Below, in pieces: positions 44,980 through 58,741 of a stretch of DNA of 64,000 nucleotides (its first letter is position 1; each line of letters begins with the position of its first letter). Source of the stretch: Tetraselmis striata (taxonomy: Eukaryota; Chlorophyta; Chlorodendrophyceae; Chlorodendrales; Chlorodendraceae); contig VCJN01000830.1 of assembly GCA_006384855.1 (NCBI GenBank), positions 1 through 64,000 on the forward strand, written 5' to 3'. The position numbers and the translations under genes are program-made. Below the pieces are notes generated by a model. The model had not been told where the DNA came from. It was given only the letters and a program-made list of their open reading frames with translations, and ran no database searches.

Positions 44980-47900
44980 ATGAAGTTTGGGAAAGAGCTA
45001 CTCGACGAGGCGCGCGAGGAGTGGCGGGACAAGTACATAAACTACATTGCGCTGAAGAAGAAGCTGTCAGAGGTTCGGGATGAAGTGGAGAATCCACACG
45101 CCAACCCGGGCGTGCTGGAGGCCAAGCGCGCCATCTTCCAGGGCTGCCTGGACAGCGAGATCGAGAAGGTGATCACATGGTACAAGTCGTTCCTCGAGAG
45201 CCTGGAGGCCAACGCCAAGGCGCTGGAACGCGACCTCGCGCTCGCGCCCCAGATCCTGACCGACCTCTCCATCGCCACTGACTTCAAGCACAACGGCATC
45301 AGCACGCTGCGCGCCCGCTGGCGCGCTCTGGGCACCGACCTCGCGCACCTCCTCGAGTTTGTCAGCCTCAACATGATCGCGATGCGTAAGATCCTGAAGA
45401 AGTTTGCCAAGCACGTGGAGCCCACCACTCCCATGGACGGCTACTGCACGTTGGAGATCCAGCACCCCGACGACCCTGCATGGGCATTTGTGCAGGTCCG
45501 GCCGGCACTCCATGCTTCTGCCTGCACCTACTGCTGCCGAGCCACTGACCTCCGCCCCCCCCCCCCCCCCCCCCCAACAATGAAAACAAACACACACAAA
45601 GCATCGCCACCGCAAAAACGTACGCCTGACTGACGTACGTGTGTGTGTGTGTGCATCTTGCGGCAGGGCACCTTTTTGCCGGACTACATCGCTGAGGAGC
45701 TGGACCTCATGCAGAACAATCCCGCTGTGTCAGACTTGCAGGAGCGCGTGAACGTGGCACTCGGCTACCTGCAGATGATCCGCAAGATGCTGATTGAGGT
45801 GGCTCGGGGTGGGTGCTCAGGGTGCTGAAGGGCTGCATGGCTTCCCTGCTTGCCCTCCCCCCTCCCCACCCCCCCCTCTTGGCCTCTATACCCACTTCCC
45901 CATCACAGCCCCTGGCCTTCGACAGTCTGATTATCAGCAAATAAACAGACCAGCCAGCGTGTGCATCATCGGCGCTCGAGTCACTCGCCTGGCATCTAAC
46001 GGCACGGTTCATCTAAGCATTGTGGAGATATGGATGACGCCCATTGCTGACCTGTGCCCCCTCTCACAGACGCCCCGGACCCTGATTGTGTGTCAGTCAC
46101 CGCCCCACGCCTCTTCGCAACAAGCAGGTGCGAGGGACCCGTGGGATCAGGGGGACCGGAGAGGGGGGTGGGGGGGGCGGGCAGATGCTCAGCAGTTGGA
46201 AGGCCGTGCAGGTGGGGTCATTGTGCTATGCTAACATGTGGCTGTGCCGCGCAGGCGGCTAGAGCGAGAGGCGTCCGTCACGCGGCAGCAGACGCTCAAC
46301 TTCACCTCCGTGGACGAGCAGCACCTGCTACGTCAGATTGAGATCGCCGCCAACCAGGCCCGCGTCAGCGCCTGCATGGTCCGGTCGCGGCCCTGGAGCG
46401 TGGCACAGGTGGGCGCATTCTCCGCCCGTTGTCCAGCAGTCTCAAAGCCTTGGGGGGCAAACAGGAGGGGGAGGCGGCACGCTTTTTAGCCATGGATCCA
46501 GCTCTCTGAGGAACTTGCGCTGCATTGTGCTGGCACCGACAGGCGGGCATTTTCGAGGAGCCGCTCGGCGAGCTGCTTGCCAAGGGCGACACCGCCGGCA
46601 TCTGCATCACGCTCAGCATGGCCTTCCTGCATGCTTGCGTGTACTACGTCCCGACGCCGACGCTGCACCACCTGTGCAAGTGAGCACCAAGACCCCCCCC
46701 CCCCCCCCCTCTCCCCGTCCTGGCTGCCTGCGGTCCGCATGGCGGAATGTCACCCTGCGACCTGAGCGGCTGTGGCTCTGCGCTCCTCAGGGACCTCAAC
46801 ATCAGCCTGACGTACGGCGGCCTGGTGTTTGCCATCTCTGACATTGGGGAGATAATTGCGTCGTTTGGTGAGTGTGCGGTGGGTTCATGGGACGAGGAAA
46901 TGAGTGGACCCTACCACCGTAGATGGCAAAGGAAGAGCGCACTAATCTGCAGGCCTGACTGCCTTACGGCTGCCTCCTTTTGCCAGGCTACACCTTCTGG
47001 ACTAACAACAACTACAAGCACCCGCTCCTGTTCAGCGCCTGCTGTGGCGTGCTGGGCTGCTCGCTCACCAGCCTCGGACTCGAGCTACCCTTTGGAGGCG
47101 TTTTTGTGTACCTCACAGGCCGCTTCCTTATCGGAGCAGGTGCACAACGGGTTAACCTGAATCATTCATGCAATGCCTGTTCAAATGAAACGTGGCCTGC
47201 CTGTGAATTGAAACGTCTTCCCCTCCTTCCCCTCCAGCATCTGCCAGGACAATTTGCCGCAGATACGTGGCAGACTGCATCCCTGTGGCCCAGCGAACAT
47301 TCGCGTCGATCGGCATGGTGGTTGCAAGCTCCATGGGTATGGGGATAGGCTCGCTGATATCTGTGCCCATTGAGAGGATGGGCAATGTTCCCCTGCACCA
47401 CAACATTGTGATTGAGGTGCGCCCAGCCTTTCGACCCGCTGGTACACTCTGCCGCACATATTTGTCCAGTGATGTCGGGACCTGTGTCATTCCGCCGCCT
47501 ACAGTACTCACCCACATGCAAGCCAGGGCTTCTGTGTCCATCTCTCTGTTGCTGCGGCTGAGGATGCCGGTGCCGATTTGCTGTTTCACAGCCAATAAGC
47601 TTCATTGGATGGGTGGGCGGCATTGCCTGGCTTGCCTGCCTACTGGCCGCCCTTTGCTTCTTCACGGACCCATACGTAGTCCACAAAATCGTGGATGACA
47701 CAAGCAACGACCTTGAGGCATGATACCCGCCAGCTCTGCCAGGGTGATTGTCTGTGTGTTGTCACTGCTGTGTTATCTCTGGCTTTCGCCCATGGTTTTG
47801 CTCCCATGCACCCGGTCCACGTGGTCAAATTGTGCCCATGGTGTGTTTCCGTCATTGTGTGCAGGCCCCTCTCCTTGCCGCCCTCCATGGAGCAAAGCCA

Positions 47901-49357
47901 GAGACGTCTTCCACCGCCGAGCCGGCCTCAAACCCAGCCATGCTACGGATGCAGATGTCCTCGTGGACTGCCCAACGAATGGCTGGCGATGATCATGACT
48001 GGGAGGAGGAGCAGCCGCCGCAGGAGCCCGACAAAACATGGTGCGTCGATGCTTCAGAACCAGACAGCGCTTCCCCTGTCGTGCTAGCGTTGATCCTTTT
48101 GTAAATGGTCTGTGTGGCCTGCTCGAGCTTCAATCTAAGACTCAGTGCTCTGCATCCTATTGTGCGCAGGCAGGAAAAGACCCAAATGTGCATCCTCTGG
48201 CTCATGGGCAGCACCAACGTGCCATGGAATGAGTTTTACAAGGCATTGCCTCCTCCTCACCCCCTGCTTGTGATAGGAGAGCCACATATGTGTGGGCACC
48301 TCATCAAATCCTGGAGCATCTCTGAGCAAAGCTGTGACTTTTGCCCGCAGGCGTTGCGTCCTACCATGTGCCTATTTGTGTGCCTCTCGCTGCTGAAGCT
48401 ATCGGTGGCGGTTTTCTCCAGCTCCTTGCCTCTCTTCTCTCATGGCACCCTCTGGTATTGGAAGGTGGGTGTACCCAGTGCCTGAGGCAGCCTATTTCTT
48501 GTTCCCAGGATATTGTCCATGTATCAGTGAGAAGCGGCTGAGGGCCTGAGACAACCAGGGCAGGCTACTCTGCATCAACACTCCGTGCTGACTCATTATG
48601 TGCTCTGCCCTCTGTGTGCAGGATGTGAATCGTGCTTGTGTTCTCGGGTATTTGGCGCTAACGATGATCCCAGCTGGCTACTTTGTGGGTTTTCCTGTCA
48701 ACAAAATTCAGCGACAGGCGTATCCTGGTCACCTCAATTACATGGACAACCTTCGCTTGTGGACCGCTGTACTTACTAGGTGCCCCCCCGCTCCCGCTTT
48801 GCTTGCTAGCGGAGTTGCATGCTTGCGGGTGAGCAACCTCTGCAGCTGGGGCTCGGAACTTACTCCTGCAAATCTGGTGGATTCACAGGCAGCAGCACTG
48901 CCCACAAGATTATGTACATATTTGGAGGTGTCATGCTACACATGAGTGTGGTTGGTGTCGAAGGCAGTTCCATGAGCCTGATATCAAAGGTATGCTTCGC
49001 CCAACAACATGGAGTCCCATCAACAACTACTGTCTGCCTATTGAGATCCGACCTGGTGCGCAAGCAGTGCTCATCACTGGCAAAACCGTCTGTCTGTCTG
49101 TCTGTGCTCCGCAGGTCATTCATCCGTGTATGGCGAGGGGAGCCATGAACTGCGGCCTCTTGACAACTGTCGCGGGTACCGTTGGCCGGTTGTGGGGAAA
49201 CATCATGGTGCTGGTCCTGGCCGACATCGTCACCGTCGACGCGAACTCCCCCGGCTTTGAGCTTGTGGACTTTGCGCATGTACTCTATGGTACTCTGGCA
49301 GTGATCTTGTGCGCCAATGTCTTATACGTGCTGTATACCTATAGACAGCTGCGATAG
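44980..49357 (+). CDS. SPX-MFS phosphate transporter (PHT5/VPT type)
   Basis: About 14 exons: 44,980-45,495, 45,667-45,798, 46,254-46,408, 46,543-46,679, 46,791-46,867, 46,987-47,139, 47,238-47,416, 47,592-47,717, 47,875-48,040, from 48,169, near 48,351-48,462, 48,622-48,779, 48,889-48,989 and 49,115-49,357. The N-terminal SPX domain (MKFGKELLDEAREEW; inositol-pyrophosphate-binding Lys cluster KILKKFAKH) is followed by an MFS domain. MFS landmarks are GGLVFAISDIGEIIASF, YLTGRFLIGAG and RRYVADCIPVAQRTFASIG (the family's RRYIADCVP signature), ending ARGAMNCGLLTTVAGTVGRLWG. In plants this family moves phosphate into the vacuole. The join after exon 2, the end of the tenth exon and the frame of the eleventh are uncertain. 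The intron 47,718-47,874 appears to be GC-AG. Confidence 0.88.
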
Positions 49358-49600
49358 ATTCTGATCGCGGTACAGGCAACCGCACATCGCTAGGAAGCGA
49401 GAGAGGTGGGGGGGAGTTGTTGGGGCAGCAGAATTTTGGGGAATGGTGCATCTATTCAGATATTTAAGTACATGCCTGGCGCACAGGATTTTGTGTTTTT
49501 GCACCGTGCCCATGAAGGACCCGCTGCTGGCGCAAACTGTGGATTCTGACAATTACCTCACCCACCCATGCTGCTTTCAATTTACCAATTGTTCTGTGTG
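49358..49600. other. 3' flank of the SPX transporter gene
   Basis: Likely 3' UTR; includes a G-rich patch (gtgggggggagttg) at 49,407. No gene. Confidence 0.4.
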
Positions 49601-49860
49601 GAAAGTAAAAGTAAAGTTCGCCCCGGGACATCGGCCGAAGCCGCCCCAGCGCTTGACCTCTTGCGCCAACCGCAGTTGTAGGTCTGGCATAGGCCTTGGA
49701 GCCTTGCCTCATTCGAACCCCGAAGGGCTAACGCATCAACCGGGTAAACCCGGGACACGCCAGGCCGATATATTACCGAGATACATTGGCCAGGGATCGA
49801 TCCCGGGATCTTTCGCATACGAGACGACCGCTCAACCGAGCGGACAAGGAATGTACCTTG
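49601..49860 (-). mobile_element. tRNA-derived SINE, copy 3, with perfect target duplication
   Basis: Runs from the tail (gaaagtaaaagtaaagttcgcc, i.e. actttacttttactttc on its own strand) to the tRNA-like head (ccgctcaaccgagcggac). It is flanked by identical 12-bp repeats ttctgtgtggaa at 49,592-49,603 and 49,865-49,876, the target-site duplication expected from LINE-type retroposition. It is the best-preserved of the three copies. Confidence 0.88.
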
Positions 49861-49876
49861 TGTATTCTGTGTGGAA

Positions 49877-52800
49877 TATAGCATTCCTCAGAAGCACTGC
49901 CATCATCACTGTGTTGTACTCCTGCGAATGCGCTTGTATTTGTTGCTTGCTCTATCTGGAGTGTGTATGCGTATTACTGGCTCACCGCCATTTCGCAAAA
50001 GTCCGCACTTTCATGATCCTGACAACGTGGTATATATCATGCGTGCATGTTGTTATGGGCGCAAATGCTTTCGTCTTTCTGCTGCTGGCGATACATACTT
50101 TGCTTGTAGGCAGCAGCATCCCACTCTTGCGCGCAATGTTATTGGGGATTTGGTAGTTGACAAAAATCATTGATTATTATCCTACGGCTGATATGATACC
50201 ATAAATATGATTCAGTGGAGCTCATTGAAGCTAGAGTGGTGCTACTGGATATTTTGTCTCATCTATACCGCACCTGCTATGCACTTAATAAAATGCGTCA
50301 TACATGTCATATGGTATTTTCAGGATATGCAATAATGTGCATTTCTCCTTGATCGTTATTTCGGCATACCGAACGTTATTTACAGCATGTATCCGGTATT
50401 GTTCTGTATACGCTCCCACTACTACATCCGTCAATTGTTTAATAACTATGATTATTGTTATTATCGTTATTGTTAATATGGCCACCTGACTATATGACAC
50501 TAGCAAGTAATTTAGAATAAGTTCTTATTGGTCATATAGAATATATGTACAATTGTGTACAAATATGGATTTCATCATGGAAACTCATCCACGCATTATC
50601 TACACCGATTATACCTGTGCTACGGTACTGCTCGTACTGTATGCTTCAGCAGACATGCAGAGGTCCGGCCACAGCAGGCCGAGGAGCGGGCAGTTGCTGT
50701 GAAGTTATAGGAAGGCTATCAATGCCGCAGCCCCGATCCAGCTGGGTTTGCGAACCGTCCCAGGTGTGACTATTGGGCCTCCCGACATTTGCCGCTCGAA
50801 TCTCCCTAGCAACTCCCACGGCTTGAATACAGCACTCCACATAATTTTGTGCGTATCCTCGCCTTGGTGACCAAGCCATGGGGCCACGGGGCCATGTAGC
50901 CTCGCTGTCCAGTGCATGCAAGCCTCCTACGCCAAGGAGGCAGCCGCTTCGTCCGGCTATCGCACTAGTCGAATTGTTTTTCGGCAATGGCGTGGTTTGG
51001 CACAGGGCTACAACCACCGAAACTCGACCAACACACATGGGGGCAACATGCTGGCGGTGTAGCTCCCGTCCATCGCATTTGTACGCGCGCTCCCGATGGT
51101 GGGTGGACATATGCATGCGTGGCATGTATGACGCGCAAGTTTGAGCCCAGTCAATGCATGCTACCGTTGCAATGCATGGGCATTTCCGTGACAGTGTGCC
51201 AAGAGTGCAGACAATTCTCCAAAATTGCCAATCCCACAAGCCAAAATTGTCAATCCCATCAATTTCAAGCTGCAAGACAAGCGCCGCTGGCTACACCTCA
51301 CTGGGTTAAAGTAGTACACAAAAAGCGCTTTCGATTCCACATGGGCATGCCTATACCACCCGCACCTTGGGCTAAGCGCAGGCTCGCCCCCCATAAACAA
51401 CAGTTTCACAACTAGCGCACATGTCTGCGCGCATGTTGTTAATAGATAGCACATGTCATCCATGACCAAAGGCAGAAGCCGAAATGACGACGGGATCGAC
51501 GCGACGTGGATTCGCATCCAAGAGGTCCTCACGCCTGGTATCTTGTGTGGAGTGGCACATTGTATGCCCTTATCATGTCCCCCCACCCACCCACAATGAG
51601 TTGGCTGGCTGGCATGCCAGAGTAGGGAGGGTATCTTTGACAGACCATATATAGAATGTCGACGTGTTATCGGAATGATGTTCCAATGAGCGGACTAGAA
51701 AGCCCGGCTCACGGACTTCTAGTGCGCTATTCGGGTACAAATCATGATATGAAGTAACTTGACAGTTGAATCAGCGATGCGTCGATTTTTCAGAAAATTT
51801 AAAAGAACGGGTTCTATATCACTGGCCTACAGTTCCATGAATTGCATTGCCAGCGCTTTGAAGTACCAGAGTTTTTTTCCATTACCAGCAGCGAGTAGCG
51901 AGTACCAGTACCAATACCAGCAGTTACGGGGAACTGATGCCTTTTTGTAATTCACACCAGTACCAGCAGTACCAGCAGCGAGTAGCGAGTACTAGTACCA
52001 GTACCTCCCAGTCGTGAGATCGTAATCGGACAGCTGTGTAATTAAGAACCGTGGGCGGGTGGGTGGGCGGGTGGGTGGGTGGATTCTAGTACTTAGTAGT
52101 ACATACCAGTAGATAGGCGCTTTAGTCATGCACCTATAGGCCCGATCCGCTGCACTATCCGGGTATCCGTACGGTAATAAAGCTCACCGCCGAAAAATCG
52201 ACGCTTCGCTGGATAAAATGGCGAATTGTTATGAATTACCGCGTGATTGCAAGATTACAGCTCGTTACTGGGCCACCAGCTAGTTTGCGAATGTCGCATG
52301 CAGCCCGCCGCTAGCTGGCCATAGACGCTAAACCATGCGCCGAGCATCACGGGGTAGGTGGCTAACACATGTATCTCGACGACAATGGGAGTAACACTAC
52401 ACGGTCCTTCACGTTCAAATGCCGGCGTGCCGTGCGCTCACACCGGCCACCACGCCGTTGTCCAACACATGCGGTTACACTGACATGTTACACTGATATT
52501 GCTAAATAAATGACAGGTGCCACGCGCGAACCGCACACCCTCATACTGATCCCAGCGCACCACATGCACGCCCTTGCACGAGGTTTTCCGCAATGACCGC
52601 AACGGCATAGTTTTTGCCTGCGCTCATGCACTATAAGCGCCCCAAGCGTACTCACATCCATAAACGCATGCAGTTTTTTGTGGCATGCTGTAGCCAGGGC
52701 ATGGGCATCAGCAGGGCTCCACGGCTGTGCGGAAAACATCGAACTTATGTCCCTACGGGACTCCTGTACTACGCCGTTGTGCTTGGCCGTACTACTGACG

Positions 52801-54125
52801 TGCGTTAATTAATTCGAGAGCTTTATGTATAAATACAAATGACTGATAATACGAGTAAAACAATACGCGCGTGCATGACGCATGCCATAATAATACGTGC
52901 AAGGCAGCAATGGCAATGGCGCGCCTGGCATTTTAAACACGCATGGCAACGACGCATGCCGGAATACTGCGCGTTTCTGACCGTGATCCAACAAGGACAC
53001 AGTGTTGGAAATGATATACTTGGCCTCTAAAGGCTCTTGTCTTACAGAATGCATCGGCAATTATCTGCTCGAAGACTACTGTATAACATACCAGAGCGCC
53101 GCGCCGTCGCCTACCCATTCCGCCGTAACTGGGTCGCTGCCAAAACGTCCGTCGTAGAGACGATGCAAGGGTTTCACTTTTGCCAGTCCTGTCCCGGGAG
53201 GGGCCGGGGGGGGGGGGGGGGGGGGCGCAATGACGTTGCATGCCCTGCGCGGCGTGGTCGCGGTAATAAAGATTTGCTTTTACGAGTATGCGCATTCCAA
53301 AGCGGAAAATCGTACACCGGTCCTATTGAACACGATTATATTCTATAATGTATCTATCGTAAAATAGTGACATGCAGCACTGCGATCACCGGTTAATTAA
53401 ATCAGACGCTGCTCGTAGGTATGAATACAAGGAAAGTGTGTATTACCAGCAGATGTGGGTTGGTTTTCATGAAAATCTATTTTCTGAAATTCATTGAAAT
53501 TCATGAAAGCATTTAATGTATTTTCGAAAATGGCCGGTGCTGTGTTAGATGTTCCACTCGCATGTGCTATTATACGGTGTAGGCATGCATTATGCGTACA
53601 GCGCAATGCATGCGATTATGCGATGTTGGTACACGCATTATTGTTGGTGAGCCATATTAAGGGAGTTTCTGATTACGCAGAGGCTTGTGGATCAACCACG
53701 CGGGATATATATGCGGTTCCGCCAAAGTCGCCTAGTAAGTGTGCTTTAATTGTGGTTGCTCGCTACGAGCATACTTGCTAACGATTGCCAACTTTTAAAC
53801 ATTCGAATGCGCCACGTCGACATGTTTTCGTGCGCTGATTGGCAGGCCGTGCCGCCCAGCCGCCACGCCCCGCCCGCCCGCCCGGTTGCTGATGTCTGGC
53901 CGGCCCGGCCGTGCAGCCGGTCAGCCGCCAGCGGGCGCGCCTCGCCGAGTCACCTGCCGGTATTGTGTCACCGGGCCAGCTCACCCAGCCGGCGCGCGTA
54001 GGCGCTCTGCTGCCCGCTGAGCGCGGAGAGGGTGCGCGCGCGGCATGGGCGCCTTGCGGGTCTTCGGCCGACCGGGGGAATAAATAGCTAAGTGTCCGCG
54101 TCGGCCGTAAATGGATGGGGTACCT
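49877..54125. other. AT-richer gene-poor region
   Basis: No supported host gene. Contains a (taccag)n/(agtac) microsatellite at about 51,885-52,010, a (tggg)n run at about 52,056-52,084 and a G tract at about 53,207-53,225. The longest frame (50,646-51,275, minus, 209 aa) has no recognisable domains and host-unlike composition. Confidence 0.4.
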
Positions 54126-54337
54126 GGTCATATTCATAATTATAGAGGTTTGAATTACACCGGGACTTAGGTTTGAATTACACCTGTCCAGTCCGCGCGG
54201 AGTAACGCCGGACGTTTCAGCTACCAACGCACGCGGGCCGTGGGTAGCGACACGCGAATCCCAGCCCCTATATATGACGCTCTGGTCCACCAGGGGCGCT
54301 CACCTTCTACTTTTACACGAGCTCATCGCTCACGCAA
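54126..54337 (+). repeat. Left terminal repeat of retroelement 2
   Basis: About 210 bp, direct copy of 58,742-58,953. Carries gcgctcacctt, gagctcatcgctcacgcaa and a tatata promoter-like word at 54,271. Confidence 0.88.
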
Positions 54338-54893
54338 AGCATCGGGACTCTCGTAGTCTCGCAAGGTCCGACCTCTACAACCCTCTCACGAAGTTTGACG
54401 TTCGACGTTCACCGAGACCTACGCGACTACAATTGGATAGCGCCCAAGCAACCCAAATTGCCTGGCGACATGTACGCATACGCATGCGAGGAGCCGAGCA
54501 GTGACCCCCCGCGCCGCCCCGGACGCTATCGCCGAGCGACTTGAGTGCATTGCTGATCCAACGACTAGCGACGAGGCTCGACGAGCTGGACTCTCGCTCT
54601 CGCCCCCTCGCACCTAAGCACAAGCCCGATCCCACGACGCATGACGACGGCTCCGAGGGTGGCACCGGAGAGGACGGCCCTCCCTCTAACTTCCCTATAC
54701 AATCTATTGGCCCCGCGGCCTTCATCGACCCGCGGGACTGGATTGACGTCCTGCCCCGGGCGTATACGCCGAGTGCATGCCCCCCGTCGGGCTGCTGGCA
54801 TCTGGCATGGGAACCCCGCGACAAGACGAGTGTGACCGCTGCCTCACGGAGTAGAAAAAGGAGCACGGGACGCGCGACGAATACCGGCATATT

Positions 54894-55460
54894 ATGTGCT
54901 GTGGTGTCTTTACCGCCGCGGCCGCTCACGCGGCGCCCGAGGACGCTATGGCAACGCTTCGCGCGAGTAACGTCACCCCGACGGACACCGCGTACGCCAA
55001 CGACCTACTCGCCTCCGCCCTCCGCACGCTCGCCACGGTCAACGCCCGGTCCGAGGACCGCCTCTTCTACATACGCCGATTCAACTGCAAGACGACGCTC
55101 TCGGGCGAGGAGCGAGTCGCCGAACGGCTCGTCTACAACCGCTTCTTCGACACCGCCGTCGCCGAGCGCGGGACCAACGGGGTCGACGGACTACTCGCCG
55201 CCCTCGACGACAAGCAACTCGAGGTCAGCCTCCTGCAGGCTGCCAAGGCCCAAGCAACCACCCACTTCAAGGGCGGGAGCGGAGGACCCGGCGGCAGCGG
55301 AGGGGGTGGCGGGGGCGGCGGCACCAAGCCCACCAAAACCGACACGTGGAAGACGGACAAGACGCAGCCACCGCGGCCGAAGGAGCCTACCAAGCCACAG
55401 CCCGACCGCCCCGGCAAACAAAGGACTGCGGCCACCGACGAGCAGGGCGACGAGGTCTGA
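54894..55460 (+). pseudogene. Gag-like part of retroelement 2
   Basis: Shares with element 1 the core AMATLRAS, LFYIRRFNCKTTLSGEERVAERLVYNRFFDTA and VDGLLAALDDKQLEV, then a Gly-rich segment (GGSGGPGGSGGGGGGGG) and a Lys/Pro-rich tail. The role would be RNA binding and particle formation. Treated as part of a broken element. Confidence 0.7.
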
Positions 55461-55549
55461 CGGTGTGCGCCGCCGCGCCGATTCATGTATCCCCAACTCT
55501 GACTGCATGCGACATAGCGTGCGGCGGAGCTGGCGTTACTGGAGCGACA

Positions 55550-57000
55550 TCGGCGCGAGCGCGCAAACCCTTCGGTGGATCCGGGAGGGTGTCCGCATCC
55601 CCTTCCGCCACAGCCGGCCCCCCAAACCCTTCCACTGCGGCATGTCTGTGATGGAAGCCACCCCGACGCAAGTCACCTTCTTGGAGGCGGAGCTCGCCCG
55701 CTTCGTATAGCCGCCGCGGCGCGTGCGCGCAAGATTCGTTTTAAGAATGTTTTAAGTTCGGTCCCAAGGCCGGCGTCAACCAGTGGCGCTGCATCATCGA
55801 CTTGCACGTGCTCAACACCTACCGCGCCCGCAAGCGACTCAAGATGAAGACCCTCCTCGGGATTAAGCACCTCAAAGGAATGGCGACTACATGTTTTTTG
55901 TTTGACATGCAAGACGGCTTCTACGCCCTTGGCATCGCCTAGCAAGACCGGGACTAATTCACCGTCGATGTGCGCGGACAGCTCTACCGACTCGCCAATA
56001 TACCCACGGGATGGTTCCTCTCATCTTCACGACCTTCACCGAGACCTTCGTCCGCTACCTACCCAAGCCCAAACCCTCCTCTTCGTCTACGTTGCACGCA
56101 CGCCGCAGCAAGCGCTTCATTCGCCGGACACGCTGGCGGGCGGCCCGTATCTTGATAATATATGTCGACGACTTCCTTCTCTTTGCCTCGACGAAGGAGG
56201 AGGCGCCCCAGCTCCGGCAGCGGTTAACGGAGCTTCTCGCCGGCATGGGGCTGTCCCGCAACCCCAAGAGGGGCTATTTGGGAGCCCGGCTAGTTTGGGC
56301 GGCACTTGGGGGTCGAGATGGCGTATTTGTATGCCCAGCCGGACAAGTTGTAGTGCGTTGCTACGCAAGCCAGCATCCCGCAACGCGCGGTGGCTCCCGG
56401 TGCGCGACCCGCAGCCACTCGCTTTGTACATGTACTCGGCCATCCCGGCCGCTCGTTTCTTCCTCCGCGAGCTCCACTCCGTCGTCGGAGAATAACGGTG
56501 AGGCGGGCGCATCAAGATGACGCCGCAGCTACGTCGGGAATGCAGTGGTGGACGGCGGTGCCGGCTCATGCCAATGTCAAGCCGATTCACTGCCCGATAG
56601 AGACGGCCTACCTACACACCGACAGCTCCGGCTACGGATGTGTGTGTGTGTGGGGGGGGGGGGGGGGGGGCGGGGGGGTCATGAACGGGCGGTGGGAGGC
56701 GAGGGGGTTTTGGTCTGCTGCAAACGAGCAACAACACGTAAATTGGAAAGAGTTGAAGGCCGCCCGCCTCGCAACGGAGAGCTTTCTCCCCCACCTCACC
56801 GGCCGCCGCATCCTTCTGCACGAGGACAACGAGGCAGTCTTTCACATCTTGACAGGGCTGACCTCCCACTCACCCGAGATGATGCACGAGCTGCGCCGCT
56901 TGTGGTGCCTGCTCGACACGCATATGGCATCCATCGATCTGCGCGCGCTACATCCGGTCGGAGGCGAACGTATGGGCGGATCGGCTTAGCAAGCACCTAG
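55550..57000 (+). pseudogene. Reverse transcriptase/RNase H part of retroelement 2
   Basis: Recognisable pieces: RDIGASAQTLRWIREGV, an IIYVDDFLLFAS catalytic block, TAYLHTDSSGYGC (RNase H), HVNWKELKAARLATESF and ILLHEDNEAVFHIL. They correspond in order to the same domains of element 1. A G tract lies at 56,651-56,670. Confidence 0.75.
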
Positions 57001-57549
57001 ACAACGACGATTGGCAGCTCGACCCGGAGTTGTTCGCGGAGCGGGACTGGCGGTTTGGGCCGCACTCGATCGACCGTTTCGCGTCGGCGCTCAACACCAT
57101 GACGCCCCGCTATAACGCTGTCTAGCTGGACCCGGCGCGCGAGGCGGTGGACGCGCGGTATCGTCTCTCCGACGGCGCTTGGCGCCGGGAGAACAACTGG
57201 CGCAACCCACCCTGGCACATGCTGCCCAAGCTCCGGCAGAGCGGGGCCCCGGCTACCGTGGTGGCCCCCAGCTGACAAGGCGAGGCGTGGCACCATGCAC
57301 TCACCGAGTTATTGGCGGAGGAGGAGCATCTCGTCATGGAGCCGAGCGCGGGACTGTTTGCTCCGGGGCGTCGAGCGGGGCGGGGTGTGGCCGGCAAGCC
57401 TCAATGGCTTGTCACTGTTTTCCGCGTTCCCTTCCGGGGTGGATGCATCTCAAACGGGGCGCGATCAGTGCCACCTTGGCGCCCCACCTCGGTGCCGGCG
57501 CGAATCGTCGGCCGGCGGTATGCCCAGCCCGCCGTTGCACGCGCGCCCC

Positions 57550-58650
57550 AACCAGCGCATTGAGTACATGGTGGAGGTCGACGGGTGTACGAACCCGTGG
57601 GCGGAATCCTTGCGGCTCTACATGGCGCGGGTATTGGGGTCTGATGCCATGGGCGCACAAACTATGGAGTTGCTGACGGCGGCATGGGCCCCTTCTACGG
57701 CAGGCACCTACGGCAGTACGATTCGGCGCTACTTCAAGTTCCGCGAGGACGAGGGCCGGCCCACCCTGGCTGCCGACCCGACCACGATGGCGCGCTATAT
57801 ATCACTTGGCTGCGGGACGTCGGCACTATCAAGGCCACCAACCTATAGCCTTACCTCTCAACGGTTAACAACTACTCCGAGGATCACGGCTTGCCGACAA
57901 TGGCGCTCGGTCCGCTCGTGGCTAAGGTCCGCAAGGGCTGGGAGGCATCTCATGTGTCGCTGCTCCCCACGCAGCCCAGGGTGTTCCTACCGGCGCGGAT
58001 GGTATTCAAGGCCCTCACCCTAGCCCGAGCCCTGCGGCGGGAGCTTGACCGGTGGAGGACGTGTTGCCACTACGTGTTCGCCTATTCCGGGCGGTGATTG
58101 CGGCCGTCGTCCTCTTCCCGTTATTCTGGCGCAGCGGGGCGGGGGTTGAGTGCCGGTCTTGCAACCTCGGGCGACTACGAGGTCGCCAGACAGGCGGAGT
58201 ATTCCTGAACCACCGGACACATGTAGGAAAACGCGCGGTACCGCCCCCCCGGCTGAGGCTAAACTACTACTGTGTCAATTCTGGATGCGGCGCTGCGTGG
58301 CGTCTCCGATCTGCTGCGCTACTTCGTCACTGCCCGTCGCACGCTCGATGGCGGACGGCTACCGGCCGCCCGCTGGGCCATCGACCGCCATGAACATGCA
58401 AATTCATGGAAAGTGAAGCGGACAGTGAAACGTTGTCTGGGTGGTTACAGCTCGTACTAGCCGCAGTCGACGAGCAGCCCTCGGCGAGATCTGGCTAGAA
58501 GAGTGCGGCGACCGCCGCCTATATCATCGGCGTAATGATGCAGAAAATCAAGCATTTCGGCGGTTGGAGCGCCAAGTCCAACGTTATGTTGGACTGCATC
58601 GACAACCCTACTACGACGCTGATGTGTCCAGCATCATGGTCTTCTTCGGC
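57550..58650 (+). pseudogene. Tyrosine recombinase part of retroelement 2
   Basis: The SAM-like N-terminal segment (WAPSTAGTYGSTIRRYFKFREDEG) parallels that of element 1 (TASTYGSTIRPFLHLC). Downstream pieces match the catalytic half, including a KIKHFGGWSAKSNV-type segment near 58,550. Decayed. Confidence 0.7.
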
Positions 58651-58741
58651 TAGCTCACGCCGTGGGGCGGCCAGCCGGCGCTCGTGCCGCGCCAAATAAT
58701 GGCGACCTGATGGCAAAATGGTTGTCCCCTGCTGTTCAAAT

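Noticed and set aside
50646-51275. 209-aa minus-strand frame.
   Set aside because: Cys/Trp/His-rich irregular composition, no domains, no splice context; probably chance.
54541-55710. 389-aa frame overlapping the gag region of retroelement 2.
   Set aside because: Its middle is an Arg/Pro/Ser-rich shadow of the gag-like frame that matches element 1.
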